Assembly: GCA_024346835.1 (NCBI GenBank)
Contig: AP024867.1
Coordinates: 992,001 to 1,056,000 of the forward strand
Length of the DNA stretch: 64,000 bases
Direction of reading: 5' to 3'
From: Vibrio comitans
GTDB taxonomy: Bacteria; Pseudomonadota; Gammaproteobacteria; Enterobacterales; Vibrionaceae
Below the pieces are notes generated by a model. That model was not told the DNA's origin and did no database searches. It worked only from the letters and a program-made list of their open reading frames with translations. Below are positions 18,264-27,281 of this stretch, one piece after another; the stretch's first letter is position 1, and every line of letters begins with the position of its first letter. The position numbers and the translations under genes are program-made.

Positions 18264-19355
18264 ATGAGAATTTTACTAATTGGGGAATTTAGTTCATTAC
18301 ATTATAATTTAAAAAAGGGACTTGAGGAAATTGGACACAGCGTAACACTCGCTTCCAATGGTGATGGTTTCAAAAACATACCTAGAGACATCGATTTGAA
18401 CGGTACTGGCGGGAAGATAAGAAGGAACTTAATTAAACTCTTTCGTACAACTAAAACCATTTTAAGTGCAAGTAAATATGATGTAGTTCAGGTAATTAAT
18501 CCATTTTGCCTATTCGGTCAAGCAGAAGTTAACTATCTGTTGATGAGATTATTACGAACTCGAAGTAAAAATTTATATTTGTTGGCTGCTGGATGTGATG
18601 CTTATTATTGGCGATATTCTAGAAGTAAATTACGCTATGGCCCTTTCGATGAAACTTTATTATATGATCACAAGAAAACTAAACACTTTCTCTCTTCTGA
18701 TAAAGCTCTTATAATTAATGAGAAAATAGTAAAAATAGTAGATGGAATTATCCCAATAATGTACGAGTATTCAGTCGGATACGAAGGGACAAAAAATAAG
18801 TTAGCCACTATTCCTATTCCTATAGACATAGGTAGTATTGATTATCAACAAAATAGGTTTGACGAAAAGTTGGTATTTTTTCATGGACTAAATAGATATG
18901 GATTTAAGGGTACCAAACATGTGGAACAAGCCTTTGAAGTATTGAAAAATAAGTATGGTGATAGCGTTGACTTTATTATCGAAGGAAACATGACATTGGA
19001 AGATTATTTAGCCTTGATGTCTAGAACCAATGTCATTGTGGACCAAACAAGTAGTTACTCTTTAGGCTTAAATGGTCTCTACGCTTTAGCTATGGGCAAA
19101 GTAGTACTGGGAGGGTCTGAACCTGAATCTTTAGAGGAGCTTAATATAGAAACTAGTCCAGTGATGAATATTTTACCAAATTACGAAAACATAGTCGGAG
19201 TTATAGAAGGCATTATTACAAATAAACAAATGATTGAAAGTGCTAGTTTGAAAGGAAGAAAATTTGTTGAGAAGCATCATAATTACGTAGGTGTCGCTAC
19301 GAAATATTGTGAGGTATGGAATGACGATATGACTAGTAGAACGTTAATGAGTTAA
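18264..19355 (+). CDS. Glycosyltransferase, GT-B type
   Basis: 363 residues, soluble. N-terminal MRILLIGEFSSLHYNLKKGL is the usual nucleotide-fold start with a glycine-rich acceptor loop. The C-terminal half has VDQTSSYSLGLNGLYALAMGK near 253-273 (an E-x7-E-like donor-binding region in which the first acidic residue is not obvious) and ends with GRKFVEKHHN, common in GT4-like enzymes. Probably adds one sugar of the repeat unit on the cytoplasmic face. Donor and acceptor unknown. Ribosome site AAAGGGAATCT precedes the ATG. Starts the second sub-block, which runs with short gaps to 26725. Confidence 0.72.
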   Translation: MRILLIGEFSSLHYNLKKGLEEIGHSVTLASNGDGFKNIPRDIDLNGTGGKIRRNLIKLFRTTKTILSASKYDVVQVINPFCLFGQAEVNYLLMRLLRTRSKNLYLLAAGCDAYYWRYSRSKLRYGPFDETLLYDHKKTKHFLSSDKALIINEKIVKIVDGIIPIMYEYSVGYEGTKNKLATIPIPIDIGSIDYQQNRFDEKLVFFHGLNRYGFKGTKHVEQAFEVLKNKYGDSVDFIIEGNMTLEDYLALMSRTNVIVDQTSSYSLGLNGLYALAMGKVVLGGSEPESLEELNIETSPVMNILPNYENIVGVIEGIITNKQMIESASLKGRKFVEKHHNYVGVATKYCEVWNDDMTSRTLMS

Positions 19356-19359
19356 TATT

Positions 19360-20559
19360 GTGAAAGTAAGTAGCAAAGAAAATTTAACAATTTTAACTAG
19401 CCTTTTGTTTTCTTTATATGTTTTCTTAACATTAAGGCCGGTGCTAATAGCTAGTTTCCCTTTTCAGGAGAAGATATTTTATTTGACAATTTTTTGTCTG
19501 TTAGTGCTGTTATTAGCCTTTAGCAATATTATAAGAGCTGATGTTAGTAATTATGGACTTGTTTTCTTTATCGTAGGTTTGACAATATTTGTTTACCTAG
19601 TGAAGGATCATCGACCCATTTGGTTTGTTTTTAATTTCCCTTTATTTCTATTGTTACTGGTATTTGACAGAAATATTGCAAGAATTATGGCCTTGCTATT
19701 TTTGAAATTGATATCTACCATTCTTTTCTTAGGGCTAATTGTTCATGTAGCACTACTGTTAGGTGTCAGTTTACCATCATTCAATATATTACACACGGCA
19801 GGAGATATAAACGGAATTTATTATGAATCATACATTTTTTCAAACTATGCTGTACACAATGGTATTGTGAATTACCGTTTTTCTTCAGTATTTGATGAAC
19901 CTGGATTGGTGGGCACAATGTGCGCTTTTCTATTATTCTCCCTAAGTTGGAAGCTAAATTCTTGGTACTCTAAAGTTATTCTATTAAGCGGCATATTCTC
20001 TCTGTCCATGGCTTTCATAATTTTATCGTTTGTTGGTTTCTTATTAGTAAACTGGAAGCGCTCGATAAAACAAGCACCTATATTCTTAATGTGTATAGGA
20101 CTATCTTTCGTCGCCATAAAATATATATTTGGTGTAAATAGTTCGATCTATTACTATACATTTGGTAGGCTTTTAAGTTCGAATTTTGATAATAGAAACG
20201 TTGGATTGTTCGTCGATATGTGGAGTTACTATATAGATAATATGTCATTATACGCATTTATTTTCGGGTCTGACTTATCTTCTTTGAACATGAACACAGA
20301 GAGTTACTCAATATTGTTGTTTATTCATGATTACGGATTTGGAATAATATTTTTAATTATCACTACATCTATTATAGCGTTCTCAAGATATTTGAGGAAA
20401 GTTTCTTATTTAATTCCTTTTACAGTTATCTGGTTACTTTCAATGTACCAGAGACCAGATTTATATAGGCCGATTTATATAACTTACGCAGTGATATTTT
20501 CCTTATCGTCTGGAGGTTTTCTAGGACAGGAAAGTCATAAAAAGGATAACAATAAATGA
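19360..20559 (+). CDS. wzy: Wzy-like O-antigen/capsule polymerase
   Basis: 399 residues with about ten hydrophobic membrane segments, and a larger soluble loop with the motif 'YRFSSVFDEPGLVGTMCAF' (about 168-186), a feature often seen in Wzy/Wzx-pathway polymerases. These proteins polymerise repeat units in the periplasm and are poorly conserved, so the call rests on topology, position and the presence of a Wzx in the same operon. Start is GTG, 4 bases after the preceding stop. Strongly AT-rich. Confidence 0.7.
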   Translation: MKVSSKENLTILTSLLFSLYVFLTLRPVLIASFPFQEKIFYLTIFCLLVLLLAFSNIIRADVSNYGLVFFIVGLTIFVYLVKDHRPIWFVFNFPLFLLLLVFDRNIARIMALLFLKLISTILFLGLIVHVALLLGVSLPSFNILHTAGDINGIYYESYIFSNYAVHNGIVNYRFSSVFDEPGLVGTMCAFLLFSLSWKLNSWYSKVILLSGIFSLSMAFIILSFVGFLLVNWKRSIKQAPIFLMCIGLSFVAIKYIFGVNSSIYYYTFGRLLSSNFDNRNVGLFVDMWSYYIDNMSLYAFIFGSDLSSLNMNTESYSILLFIHDYGFGIIFLIITTSIIAFSRYLRKVSYLIPFTVIWLLSMYQRPDLYRPIYITYAVIFSLSSGGFLGQESHKKDNNK

Positions 20560-20575
20560 TAAAGAGTATACGATA

Positions 20576-22387
20576 ATGTGCGGAATTTACGGTGTTGTAA
20601 AACGTGAAGGGTATATAAGTAAAAGCTTGGCCGATAAAATAAATGAGTGTTTTTTAAGTGAAATGGGTCATAGAGGACCGGACAGCGAGGGCTGTTTTTT
20701 ATCAGAAGATAAGAAAGTTTTGTTGGGTCACCTTAGGCTTAGCATTATTGATATTTCTGGTGGAGTGCAACCCATGTTTGACTCAGAAGGATCTATCGCA
20801 CTAGTGTTTAACGGAGAGATTTATAATCATAATGATTTAAGGTCAAGCAGTAATTATCAATATAAAACAAAGAGCGACACTGAGGTCATTATTTCTGAGT
20901 TTCTCAGACGAGGAGAGAGTTTCTGTAATAATCTAAATGGCATGTATGGATTAGCCTTGTTTGATAGTTTGGAAGGTGCGATCCATTTAGCCGTTGATCC
21001 TCTAGGTATCAAATCAGTTTATGTCTACAAAAGTGAAGGATTAGTAGTTTTTTCATCTGAGTTATTAGCACTGTCCAAATGTTTAAAAGAACTGTTCAGT
21101 GTGGAGTTGATACCAAATAAAGAAGCCATGTTAGACTACTTGTACCATGGAATGTTTATAGGTGAGTCGACAGGCATTAAACAAATAACTAAACTTTTAC
21201 CTGGCACAATCTTAACCTTGAGGTCAGATAGTGTACATTTAGTAGAGCATTCAATTGAATATAAGTCGGATATAGATACGACAAAACCACTTGATATATA
21301 CATCCGAAGCGCCATAGAAAGGCAGGTCATGTCGGATGTACCAATATGTTTGTTTTTAAGTGGTGGAATAGATTCAACTCTATTAGCAGTAAATTTAGTT
21401 CGGCTTGGATATAACATTAAATGCTTTACTTTCTCGTTCGAAGGAAATGATGGTATTGATGAATCATCTTACGCATTACAGGTAGCGGACCAACTTGGCT
21501 TAGATTGCGAAGTAGTTAGTATCAATAAAAGCGAACTAAATAACTATTTTATGAAAGCGATTGATTTTTCGGACGAACCAATATGCGATTTTGCACTCAT
21601 TCCACTTTTAAAACTTGCAGAACAGGCATCTTTTGAACATAAGGTCTGTATAGTTGGTGATGGAGGTGATGAATTATTTTACGGTTATACTCATCATAGG
21701 TACTGGTGGTTGAAGGTATTGATGTCAGCTACGTCCAAATGGAATATTCACATTCATCGATTATTCAATAAGTTGTCTTATAGATTAGAGCGTAATAAGC
21801 ATCCGATTGGTCGAAAGCTGTCCTTGTTGTTAAAAATGTGTAACCCTTTTACGATTAGTTACGGTCCTTTTAGCAATTGCGAGTGGCTATTAAGTAACGA
21901 TGTTAAACGTCACCGACTGCGCAATCTAACCGATCTTCTTAATTGTGAGAGAGAAAATTCATTAAATAGAAAACTACTTCAGAAAACAGATCGAATAACC
22001 ATGAGGAGCAGTATGGAAGCTAGGGTTCCTTTGTTAGATTTAGACTTGTTAGCTAAGGCTTCTACATTCAAAATGAGAGATTGTTTGAATTTTAATGTTG
22101 GAAAAACACCGCTTAGGAAACTCCTATCTGTATCTGGAATATTAAATAAAGATTTGGTAGAAAGAAAGAAACAAGGTTTTAGGACTCCTTCTCAGGATTG
22201 GTTAAAAGGGGATTTAGGTAGAGAAATAGAAAGCATCGTAAGAAATAGCCAAAACATTCAAGATTTAATCACACGCGACTCAATTGATAAATTGTTCTCT
22301 GAGCACTATGGTGAAATTAGAGATAACTCTCAGAGAATACTCGCGCTGTTTTCCCTTGCTATGTTTTGGAAAAAAATCTCGTCTTAA
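20576..22387 (+). CDS. asnB: Asparagine-synthase-type amidotransferase (first copy)
   Basis: Glutamine-dependent amidotransferase of 603 residues. The N-terminal class II glutaminase has its catalytic Cys2 (MCGIYG) and RGPDSEG near 34-40. The ATP-pyrophosphatase synthetase domain has the SGGIDST loop at about 261-267 and VGDGGDELFYGY near 362-373. In polysaccharide operons such proteins (for example WbpS-like ones) amidate uronic acids rather than make asparagine. ugd in this window could supply a uronic acid. A second, distinct copy lies at 24935-26725, so two different amidation steps, or amidation of two residues, are possible. Role inferred from context. Confidence 0.88.
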   Translation: MCGIYGVVKREGYISKSLADKINECFLSEMGHRGPDSEGCFLSEDKKVLLGHLRLSIIDISGGVQPMFDSEGSIALVFNGEIYNHNDLRSSSNYQYKTKSDTEVIISEFLRRGESFCNNLNGMYGLALFDSLEGAIHLAVDPLGIKSVYVYKSEGLVVFSSELLALSKCLKELFSVELIPNKEAMLDYLYHGMFIGESTGIKQITKLLPGTILTLRSDSVHLVEHSIEYKSDIDTTKPLDIYIRSAIERQVMSDVPICLFLSGGIDSTLLAVNLVRLGYNIKCFTFSFEGNDGIDESSYALQVADQLGLDCEVVSINKSELNNYFMKAIDFSDEPICDFALIPLLKLAEQASFEHKVCIVGDGGDELFYGYTHHRYWWLKVLMSATSKWNIHIHRLFNKLSYRLERNKHPIGRKLSLLLKMCNPFTISYGPFSNCEWLLSNDVKRHRLRNLTDLLNCERENSLNRKLLQKTDRITMRSSMEARVPLLDLDLLAKASTFKMRDCLNFNVGKTPLRKLLSVSGILNKDLVERKKQGFRTPSQDWLKGDLGREIESIVRNSQNIQDLITRDSIDKLFSEHYGEIRDNSQRILALFSLAMFWKKISS

Positions 22388-22416
22388 ATAAACAAAGTGA
22401 GAAAAGATACTATAAA

Positions 22417-23526
22417 ATGAATATACTACACATGAGATCTGAGTATTTGGATAACGGTCCAGGTACGCAACCGCTTAGAATCGCGCAGGAGTTCAAGAGA
22501 AGAGGGCATGATTCGTTCTTCGCTGGCGCTAAAGGTATAATGGATCAAGCAATAAAGAAATCTGGTTACGATTTTATAGAAGTCCCAGAATTAAGTCGTA
22601 ATAAAAGAAGCCCAATAAGTTTCTTTCGATCGGTGTATAAAATATCGAAGATAATTAAAGAAAATAATATATCGATAATACACAGTCACAATGCGGCTTG
22701 TAGTTTCGTTGCTTATTTTGCCTCGTTGTTTTGTAGGTCGCATAAAATAAGGATTGTTCGTAGTGTTAGAGGCGTTGAATTAAGACCGACACATCAATAT
22801 AGAAACTTATTATATAGGTTCTATCCTGCTACGTTACTTGCTGTGTGTGAGTACGCAAAGACTAAACTTATAAGTTTAGGGGCTTCTGAAGATAATATTA
22901 TAGTAACATATAACGGTGCAGATTTGACCCGATTTGATAGGGAAAAGTTGTCTTATGAGCACATGAGGGATCAATATAACGTCCAGAAAGATGAGATATT
23001 AATAGGGCATGTAGGTGCTTTTTCTGGTTGGAAAGGGCAAGAAGTACTGGTTGAAGCTCTGCCAAGTTTGAATTTGTCAACTGATATGAAAGTGAAATTA
23101 ATGTTTGTAGGTGATGGGCCTGCAATGACTGAAGCTAAAGACAAGGTTTTAGAGTTAGGCTTGGAATCTCAGGTCATTTTTGTAGGAAGGCAAATGCAGT
23201 CCGAGGTGTATCACATGGCATTAGATATTTACTGTCAACCGTCTACCGAGGGAGAATTATTTCCTAACGCAATTGTGGAAGCGTTGGCGCTCGGTAAACC
23301 CTGGGTTGGAAGTGATATTAGTGGTCTTTCTGAACTAACAGATAATGGGCGAGCAGGCACTGTGGTAGAGCCAGGAAATGTAGAAGCTTTGGCTGATGCT
23401 TTGAAGCCTTTAATTCTTGACGAAGAGCTAAGACGGAAAATGGGTGATCGAGGATATGCACTAGTTTTGGATAAACTTACTATTCAAAAAGTGTGCGATA
23501 GAATCAGCGTAGCCTATGGCTTGTAA
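22417..23526 (+). CDS. Glycosyltransferase family 4
   Basis: 369 residues from the ATG at 22417. The frame opens at 22366 inside the preceding gene, but MNILHMRSEYL at 22417 is the normal GT4 N-terminus and follows a GAGAAAAG ribosome site, so I prefer it. GT-B fold: N-terminal GPGTQPLRIAQEFKRRGH; C-terminal 'IGHVGAFSGWKGQEVLVEAL' and the E-x7-E donor site in GELFPNAIVEALALGKPWVG, typical of GT4 retaining enzymes. Adds a sugar to the lipid-linked repeat unit. Donor unknown. Confidence 0.87.
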   Translation: MNILHMRSEYLDNGPGTQPLRIAQEFKRRGHDSFFAGAKGIMDQAIKKSGYDFIEVPELSRNKRSPISFFRSVYKISKIIKENNISIIHSHNAACSFVAYFASLFCRSHKIRIVRSVRGVELRPTHQYRNLLYRFYPATLLAVCEYAKTKLISLGASEDNIIVTYNGADLTRFDREKLSYEHMRDQYNVQKDEILIGHVGAFSGWKGQEVLVEALPSLNLSTDMKVKLMFVGDGPAMTEAKDKVLELGLESQVIFVGRQMQSEVYHMALDIYCQPSTEGELFPNAIVEALALGKPWVGSDISGLSELTDNGRAGTVVEPGNVEALADALKPLILDEELRRKMGDRGYALVLDKLTIQKVCDRISVAYGL

Positions 23527-23556
23527 AAACTCTCATTAAATTGGCGTTATATTAGT

Positions 23557-24375
23557 ATGTCCAAAAATAAGTATTTTAATTATCTGTTCATAACGAATAA
23601 TCCAGAGATTGCAAAGTATGTTGAAAGTTTTGGTGTTAATCGGATATTTATAGATCTCGAGCGCTTGAATAAATTAGAACGGCAAGGCCATCTCGATACC
23701 GTAATTAGCAAGCATAGTTTTGATGATATCAAGGTTGTTAAGAGTTCATTAGAAAAAGCTGATGTGCTGGTTAGGCTGAACCCTTTTAATAGGGAAACTA
23801 AAGAGGAAATAGAACTTGCAATTGAAAATGGTGCTGACATTCTAATGTTACCTATGTTCAGAACCATTGAAGAAGTAACTAAATTTGGAAAGATAATTGA
23901 TGGGCGAGTGAAATTTATCCCGTTGATCGAAACACAGGCCGCAGCATCAATAGCAAAAGAACTAGATGATTTGGATTGCGTAGATGAGCTACATTTTGGT
24001 TTGAACGATCTTCATCTTGATATGGGTCTTAAATTTATGTTTGAACCTCTTGCCAATGGGCTAATTGATTCTTGGACTCGAGAGTTACGTAAACCTTTCG
24101 GTATTGGTGGGATTGCAAGGGCAAATGAAGGGATAGTTTCTGGAGAAGCAGTAATGGGCCAACAGGTTAGGCTCGGCTCTAGTGGAGTCATTTTGTCGCG
24201 GTCTTTTCACATGAGAAGCCAAAATTTAGATGAGTTAAAGAAAAGAATTGATTTCGAGGCTGAGCTTAATAAATTGGAACTTATAAGGTCTAGATGTTCT
24301 GATTACGATAAGACAACGCAAGATCTAGAGTACTCAAATTTTAAACAATTAATTTCTAATATCATAAAGGGGTGA
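23557..24375 (+). CDS. HpcH/HpaI aldolase superfamily protein
   Basis: 272 residues of the HpcH/HpaI aldolase and citrate-lyase-beta superfamily, TIM-barrel enzymes that act on pyruvate or oxaloacetate enolates with a divalent metal. Likely metal or active residues: IDLER near 32-36, PLIETQAAA near 126-134 and LNDLHLDMG near 148-156; also a conserved arginine in VRLNPF. It sits between a glycosyltransferase and the initiating sugar transferase with gaps of 30 and 1 base, so it belongs to the operon. It may build or attach an unusual acidic (pyruvate-derived) group on a sugar. I know of no fixed function for it in polysaccharide loci, so this is inference. Confidence 0.75.
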   Translation: MSKNKYFNYLFITNNPEIAKYVESFGVNRIFIDLERLNKLERQGHLDTVISKHSFDDIKVVKSSLEKADVLVRLNPFNRETKEEIELAIENGADILMLPMFRTIEEVTKFGKIIDGRVKFIPLIETQAAASIAKELDDLDCVDELHFGLNDLHLDMGLKFMFEPLANGLIDSWTRELRKPFGIGGIARANEGIVSGEAVMGQQVRLGSSGVILSRSFHMRSQNLDELKKRIDFEAELNKLELIRSRCSDYDKTTQDLEYSNFKQLISNIIKG

Positions 24376-24376
24376 T

Positions 24377-24931
24377 GTGTTGAAAAGACTCTTCGATATT
24401 TGTTTTTCTTTGGTGGCACTGTTTTTCTTTTGTCCAGTGTTGTTGCTTATTTCTATTATAGTGAAGCTTGATGGAGGTCCCATTGTTTTTAAACAAAAGC
24501 GTGTGGGGCTTAACGGTAAGGTTTTCTTTATTTATAAGTTTAGGAGCATGATTGTTGATGCCGACAAAGTAGGAGGCTATTCGACCCACAGGGGAGACCC
24601 ACGAATTACACCCGTAGGTAAATTCTTAAGAAAAACAAGCTTGGATGAACTCCCTCAGTTCATTAATGTACTCTTTGGCGATATGAGTATTGTGGGGCCG
24701 AGACCAAACGTACCGCAACAACAGTCAGAATATACCACGGAACAATGGGAGATTAGAAATAGTGTCCTTCCTGGTATAACAGGCCTTGCTCAAGCAAAGG
24801 CTCGCTCAGTAGATTCCTGGGAAAAACGATGGGAACTAGACTATGAGTATGTACAAAAACTATCGTTTTCTTATGACCTTAAAATCATTATTCTAACAAT
24901 CAAGCAACTATTATTTAAAGGCAGTTATTAA
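24377..24931 (+). CDS. Initiating phosphoglycosyl transferase (PglC/WcaJ family, small monotopic form)
   Basis: 184 residues of the bacterial sugar transferase family, which moves a sugar-1-phosphate onto undecaprenyl phosphate and starts the repeat unit. One N-terminal hydrophobic re-entrant helix (about residues 8-30), KFRSM near 55-59, the catalytic Asp-Glu pair in TSLDELPQ near 88-95, and MSIVGPRPNVPQQ near 106-118. The short length fits the PglC type, which lacks the extra membrane and Rossmann domains of WcaJ/WbaP. The first sugar could be a UDP-GlcNAc derivative made by the WbpM-type dehydratase at 29.5 kb. GTG start, one base after the aldolase stop. Confidence 0.9.
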   Translation: MLKRLFDICFSLVALFFFCPVLLLISIIVKLDGGPIVFKQKRVGLNGKVFFIYKFRSMIVDADKVGGYSTHRGDPRITPVGKFLRKTSLDELPQFINVLFGDMSIVGPRPNVPQQQSEYTTEQWEIRNSVLPGITGLAQAKARSVDSWEKRWELDYEYVQKLSFSYDLKIIILTIKQLLFKGSY

Positions 24932-24934
24932 TCA

Positions 24935-26725
24935 ATGTGTGGAATATTCGGATATTATGATTTGACCAAAGAGTCTATGAGTTTTGACATGTTCAAAGCA
25001 ATGGGTGACTCGATAAGGCATAGAGGACCAGATGGGCAAGGTATTCACTATGACCACAACCAATACTTTGCTTTGGGAAATCAGAGGTTAGCAATATTAG
25101 ATTTGGAGCATGGGGATCAACCTTTTTACTCCGATAGTAAGGATATCATTGTTGTTCAAAATGGTGAGATTTTTAATCACGTCGAACTTGCCAACCAACT
25201 CGCTGAAGATGGTTATCCTTGTAAGACTAATTGTGATACTGAAACTATACTCAGATTGTATGAACGTGACGGAATTTCTGGTATTTCATCCCTCAACGGA
25301 ATGTTTGCAATAGCTATATACGATAAACGTATTGATGCGATGTTTTTGATTCGTGATCGTGTAGGAGAGAAACCATTACACTTTTGTCTTGATAATAATC
25401 GTTTAGTATTTGCATCGGAAATAAAAGCACTATTGAAGGCAGTAACTCAAGTGAAACTTGATGAAAAGGCCTTGCATGAGTTCTTGTCTTTTAACTATGT
25501 TCCCATGCCTAATACAATGTTTTCTGGTGTTTTCCATGTTAAACCTGGTCACTATTTGAAGGTCGATACGAAAGGTGTTGAAGAAGCAAAGTGGTGGGAC
25601 CTTTCGTCAATTACCCAACAAGCTAGGTCAGAGACTAGTTGGATAGCTGACTTTAACAGTATTTTAGAAGACTCGGTTAAAATAAGATTGAGATCTGACG
25701 TTCCATTTGGCGCCTTTCTTTCTGGTGGAGTCGACTCTAGTTCTGTCGTTGGCATTATGTCCAAGCATATGAAGCAGAAGGTAAAAACATACTGTATCGG
25801 GTTCAATGATCCTAAGTACGATGAATCCCCTTTTGCTGAAACCGCAGCAGAACGATTCGGTACCGAACATAAATTAAGGAAAGTAGAACCTAACTTGCTG
25901 TCAGAGTGGTCTAAGGCAACTTATCATTGTGATCAACCTCATGGTGACGTTTCTTTTTTGCCAACACTAAAGGTAGCTGAACTAGCTTCTGAGGACGTGA
26001 AAATGGTTTTAACTGGCGATGGTGCGGATGAGCTCTTTGCTGGTTATGACAAGTATAAGGACTTCTTTCATAATCATGACACTACTAAGTTAGATTCAGA
26101 CGATTTTGCTAAGTTGTACGCAAAAAATATTTCATTGTTTACGAAAAATGAGTTAAACACCCTTTTAAAAAATAGTCCAGAATCACACCCTGACTACTGT
26201 CAGGAGAGAGTAAAAAGTCTAATTGACGAAGTTCCTCACATGGATAGAGTCAACCAAGCGCTGTATATCGATACCCAGTTACTATTATCCGGAAATAATT
26301 TGGTTAAACCAGACCGGATGGGAATGGCTGTATCTATTGAAAATAGAGCTCCATTCCTCGACTACAGAATGATAGAGTTGGCATTTTCCATGCCAGGCGA
26401 ATTGAAACTATCAGATGGGGAAACCAAATATATCTATAAAAAAGCTGTATCGCCGCTTATTGGCAGTGATCTCGCTTACAGAAAAAAGCAAATGTTTACG
26501 GTACCTGTAGGAGAGTGGTTTAAAGATTCAATGAAAGAGTATTGTAAAGAGTTGTTATTCAGTGCTGATTCTGTTTTAAAGAATTACGTTAATGAAGAAG
26601 AAGTTAGCGATCTATTTGAAAAGCATTGCAATAACATAGAGAATAACACAAGGAAAATAAGGGCACTGCTCGCGCTTGAACTTTGGTGCAGAGAGTTCCT
26701 TTCTGACGATATAGCCATTCGTTAG
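24935..26725 (+). CDS. asnB: Asparagine-synthase-type amidotransferase (second copy)
   Basis: 596 residues, with the same architecture as the copy at 20.6 kb but clearly divergent from it, so not a recent duplication. Cys2 glutaminase (MCGIFGYYD), RHRGPDGQG near 30-38, synthetase P-loop SGGVDSS at about 264-270, TGDGADELFAGY near 365-376. Longer, more typical AsnB-like C-terminus. As the last gene of the operon, 3 bases after the sugar transferase, it is more likely a sugar-amidating enzyme than the cell's asparagine synthetase, although a housekeeping activity cannot be excluded. Confidence 0.88.
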   Translation: MCGIFGYYDLTKESMSFDMFKAMGDSIRHRGPDGQGIHYDHNQYFALGNQRLAILDLEHGDQPFYSDSKDIIVVQNGEIFNHVELANQLAEDGYPCKTNCDTETILRLYERDGISGISSLNGMFAIAIYDKRIDAMFLIRDRVGEKPLHFCLDNNRLVFASEIKALLKAVTQVKLDEKALHEFLSFNYVPMPNTMFSGVFHVKPGHYLKVDTKGVEEAKWWDLSSITQQARSETSWIADFNSILEDSVKIRLRSDVPFGAFLSGGVDSSSVVGIMSKHMKQKVKTYCIGFNDPKYDESPFAETAAERFGTEHKLRKVEPNLLSEWSKATYHCDQPHGDVSFLPTLKVAELASEDVKMVLTGDGADELFAGYDKYKDFFHNHDTTKLDSDDFAKLYAKNISLFTKNELNTLLKNSPESHPDYCQERVKSLIDEVPHMDRVNQALYIDTQLLLSGNNLVKPDRMGMAVSIENRAPFLDYRMIELAFSMPGELKLSDGETKYIYKKAVSPLIGSDLAYRKKQMFTVPVGEWFKDSMKEYCKELLFSADSVLKNYVNEEEVSDLFEKHCNNIENNTRKIRALLALELWCREFLSDDIAIR

Positions 26726-26739
26726 GGGCCTGTAAAAAA

Positions 26740-26768
26740 TTAAGTGTAACTGTTAGGGTTACACTTAA
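26740..26768. terminator. Inverted repeat after the polysaccharide operon
   Basis: 11-base arms TTAAGTGTAAC and GTTACACTTAA with a 7-base loop, 14 bases past the last operon gene. On the minus strand it runs into a T-rich tract, so it looks like a terminator for leftward transcription; on the plus strand it has no T-run. It may also be the terminal inverted repeat region of the IS256-like relic that begins directly afterwards. Confidence 0.5.
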
Positions 26769-26831
26769 TGAGACTGTCATAAATTCTACGAAATTACCTA
26801 AACTAAGCTGTAAAGTCTAAAAATACGCAAT

Positions 26832-27281
26832 ATGAACAAGAGAGAACTTGAAGCTTTTGCTAAAGAAGCACTAAAACCAATTAAATCCCCTTAAGATTTA
26901 ACTGAGTTCAGACAAATGCTCAAGAAAATGACTGTTGAGGCGTCACTCAATGCTGAGATTGGTGCGCACCTTGGTTACGATAAACATCAACTCTCTAAGT
27001 CGAAGGTGGATAATTTGTACTTGGCACTTCTTTAACTAGTTTTGGCTCGTTAGAGCCAAAACTAGTTAAAGAACATCAATCACGATTTACCTCTATGGTT
27101 GATAAAATCTCGTGACTTTATGTCTAAGGCGTTAGTGCACGTGGCATCGTAATTGCTTTCGACGCGTGGTACGGCGCGGAGATGTCACCTAGACACGTAC
27201 TCTCGAGTGACAAATGCGCTGAAAAAAGAAATAGTAGACTGGCAATCTAGATCCGAGATTCCGCAGCCAATTCAGGAGTAA
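26832..27281 (+). pseudogene. IS256-family (Mutator-type) transposase relic
   Basis: Broken pieces of an IS256-type transposase are readable in order: MNKRELEAFAKEALKP, then an in-frame TAA, LTEFRQMLKKMTVEASLNAE and IGAHLGYDKHQLSKS; after a deletion, EPKLVKEHQSRFTSMVDKI; then, with stops and a frameshift, SARGIVIAF, WYGAEMSPRHVLS and VTNALKKEIVDWQSR. The catalytic DDE part is absent. It ends where the IS1634 relic begins. Upstream bases GAGACTGTCATAAATT near 26770 resemble an IS256-family terminus. Dead element. Confidence 0.85.
27029..27074. repeat. 46-base near-perfect palindrome within the IS256 relic
   Basis: 21-base perfect arms at 27029-27049 and 27054-27074 with a GTTA loop. The right arm is transposase coding sequence (it encodes EPKLVKEH), so the left arm is an inverted copy of coding DNA and not a natural terminal repeat. 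Confidence 0.9.

Noticed and set aside
27029..27074. The 46-base palindrome as a transcription terminator or IS terminal repeat
   Set aside because: One arm is transposase coding sequence and no T-run follows, so an inverted duplication fits better.
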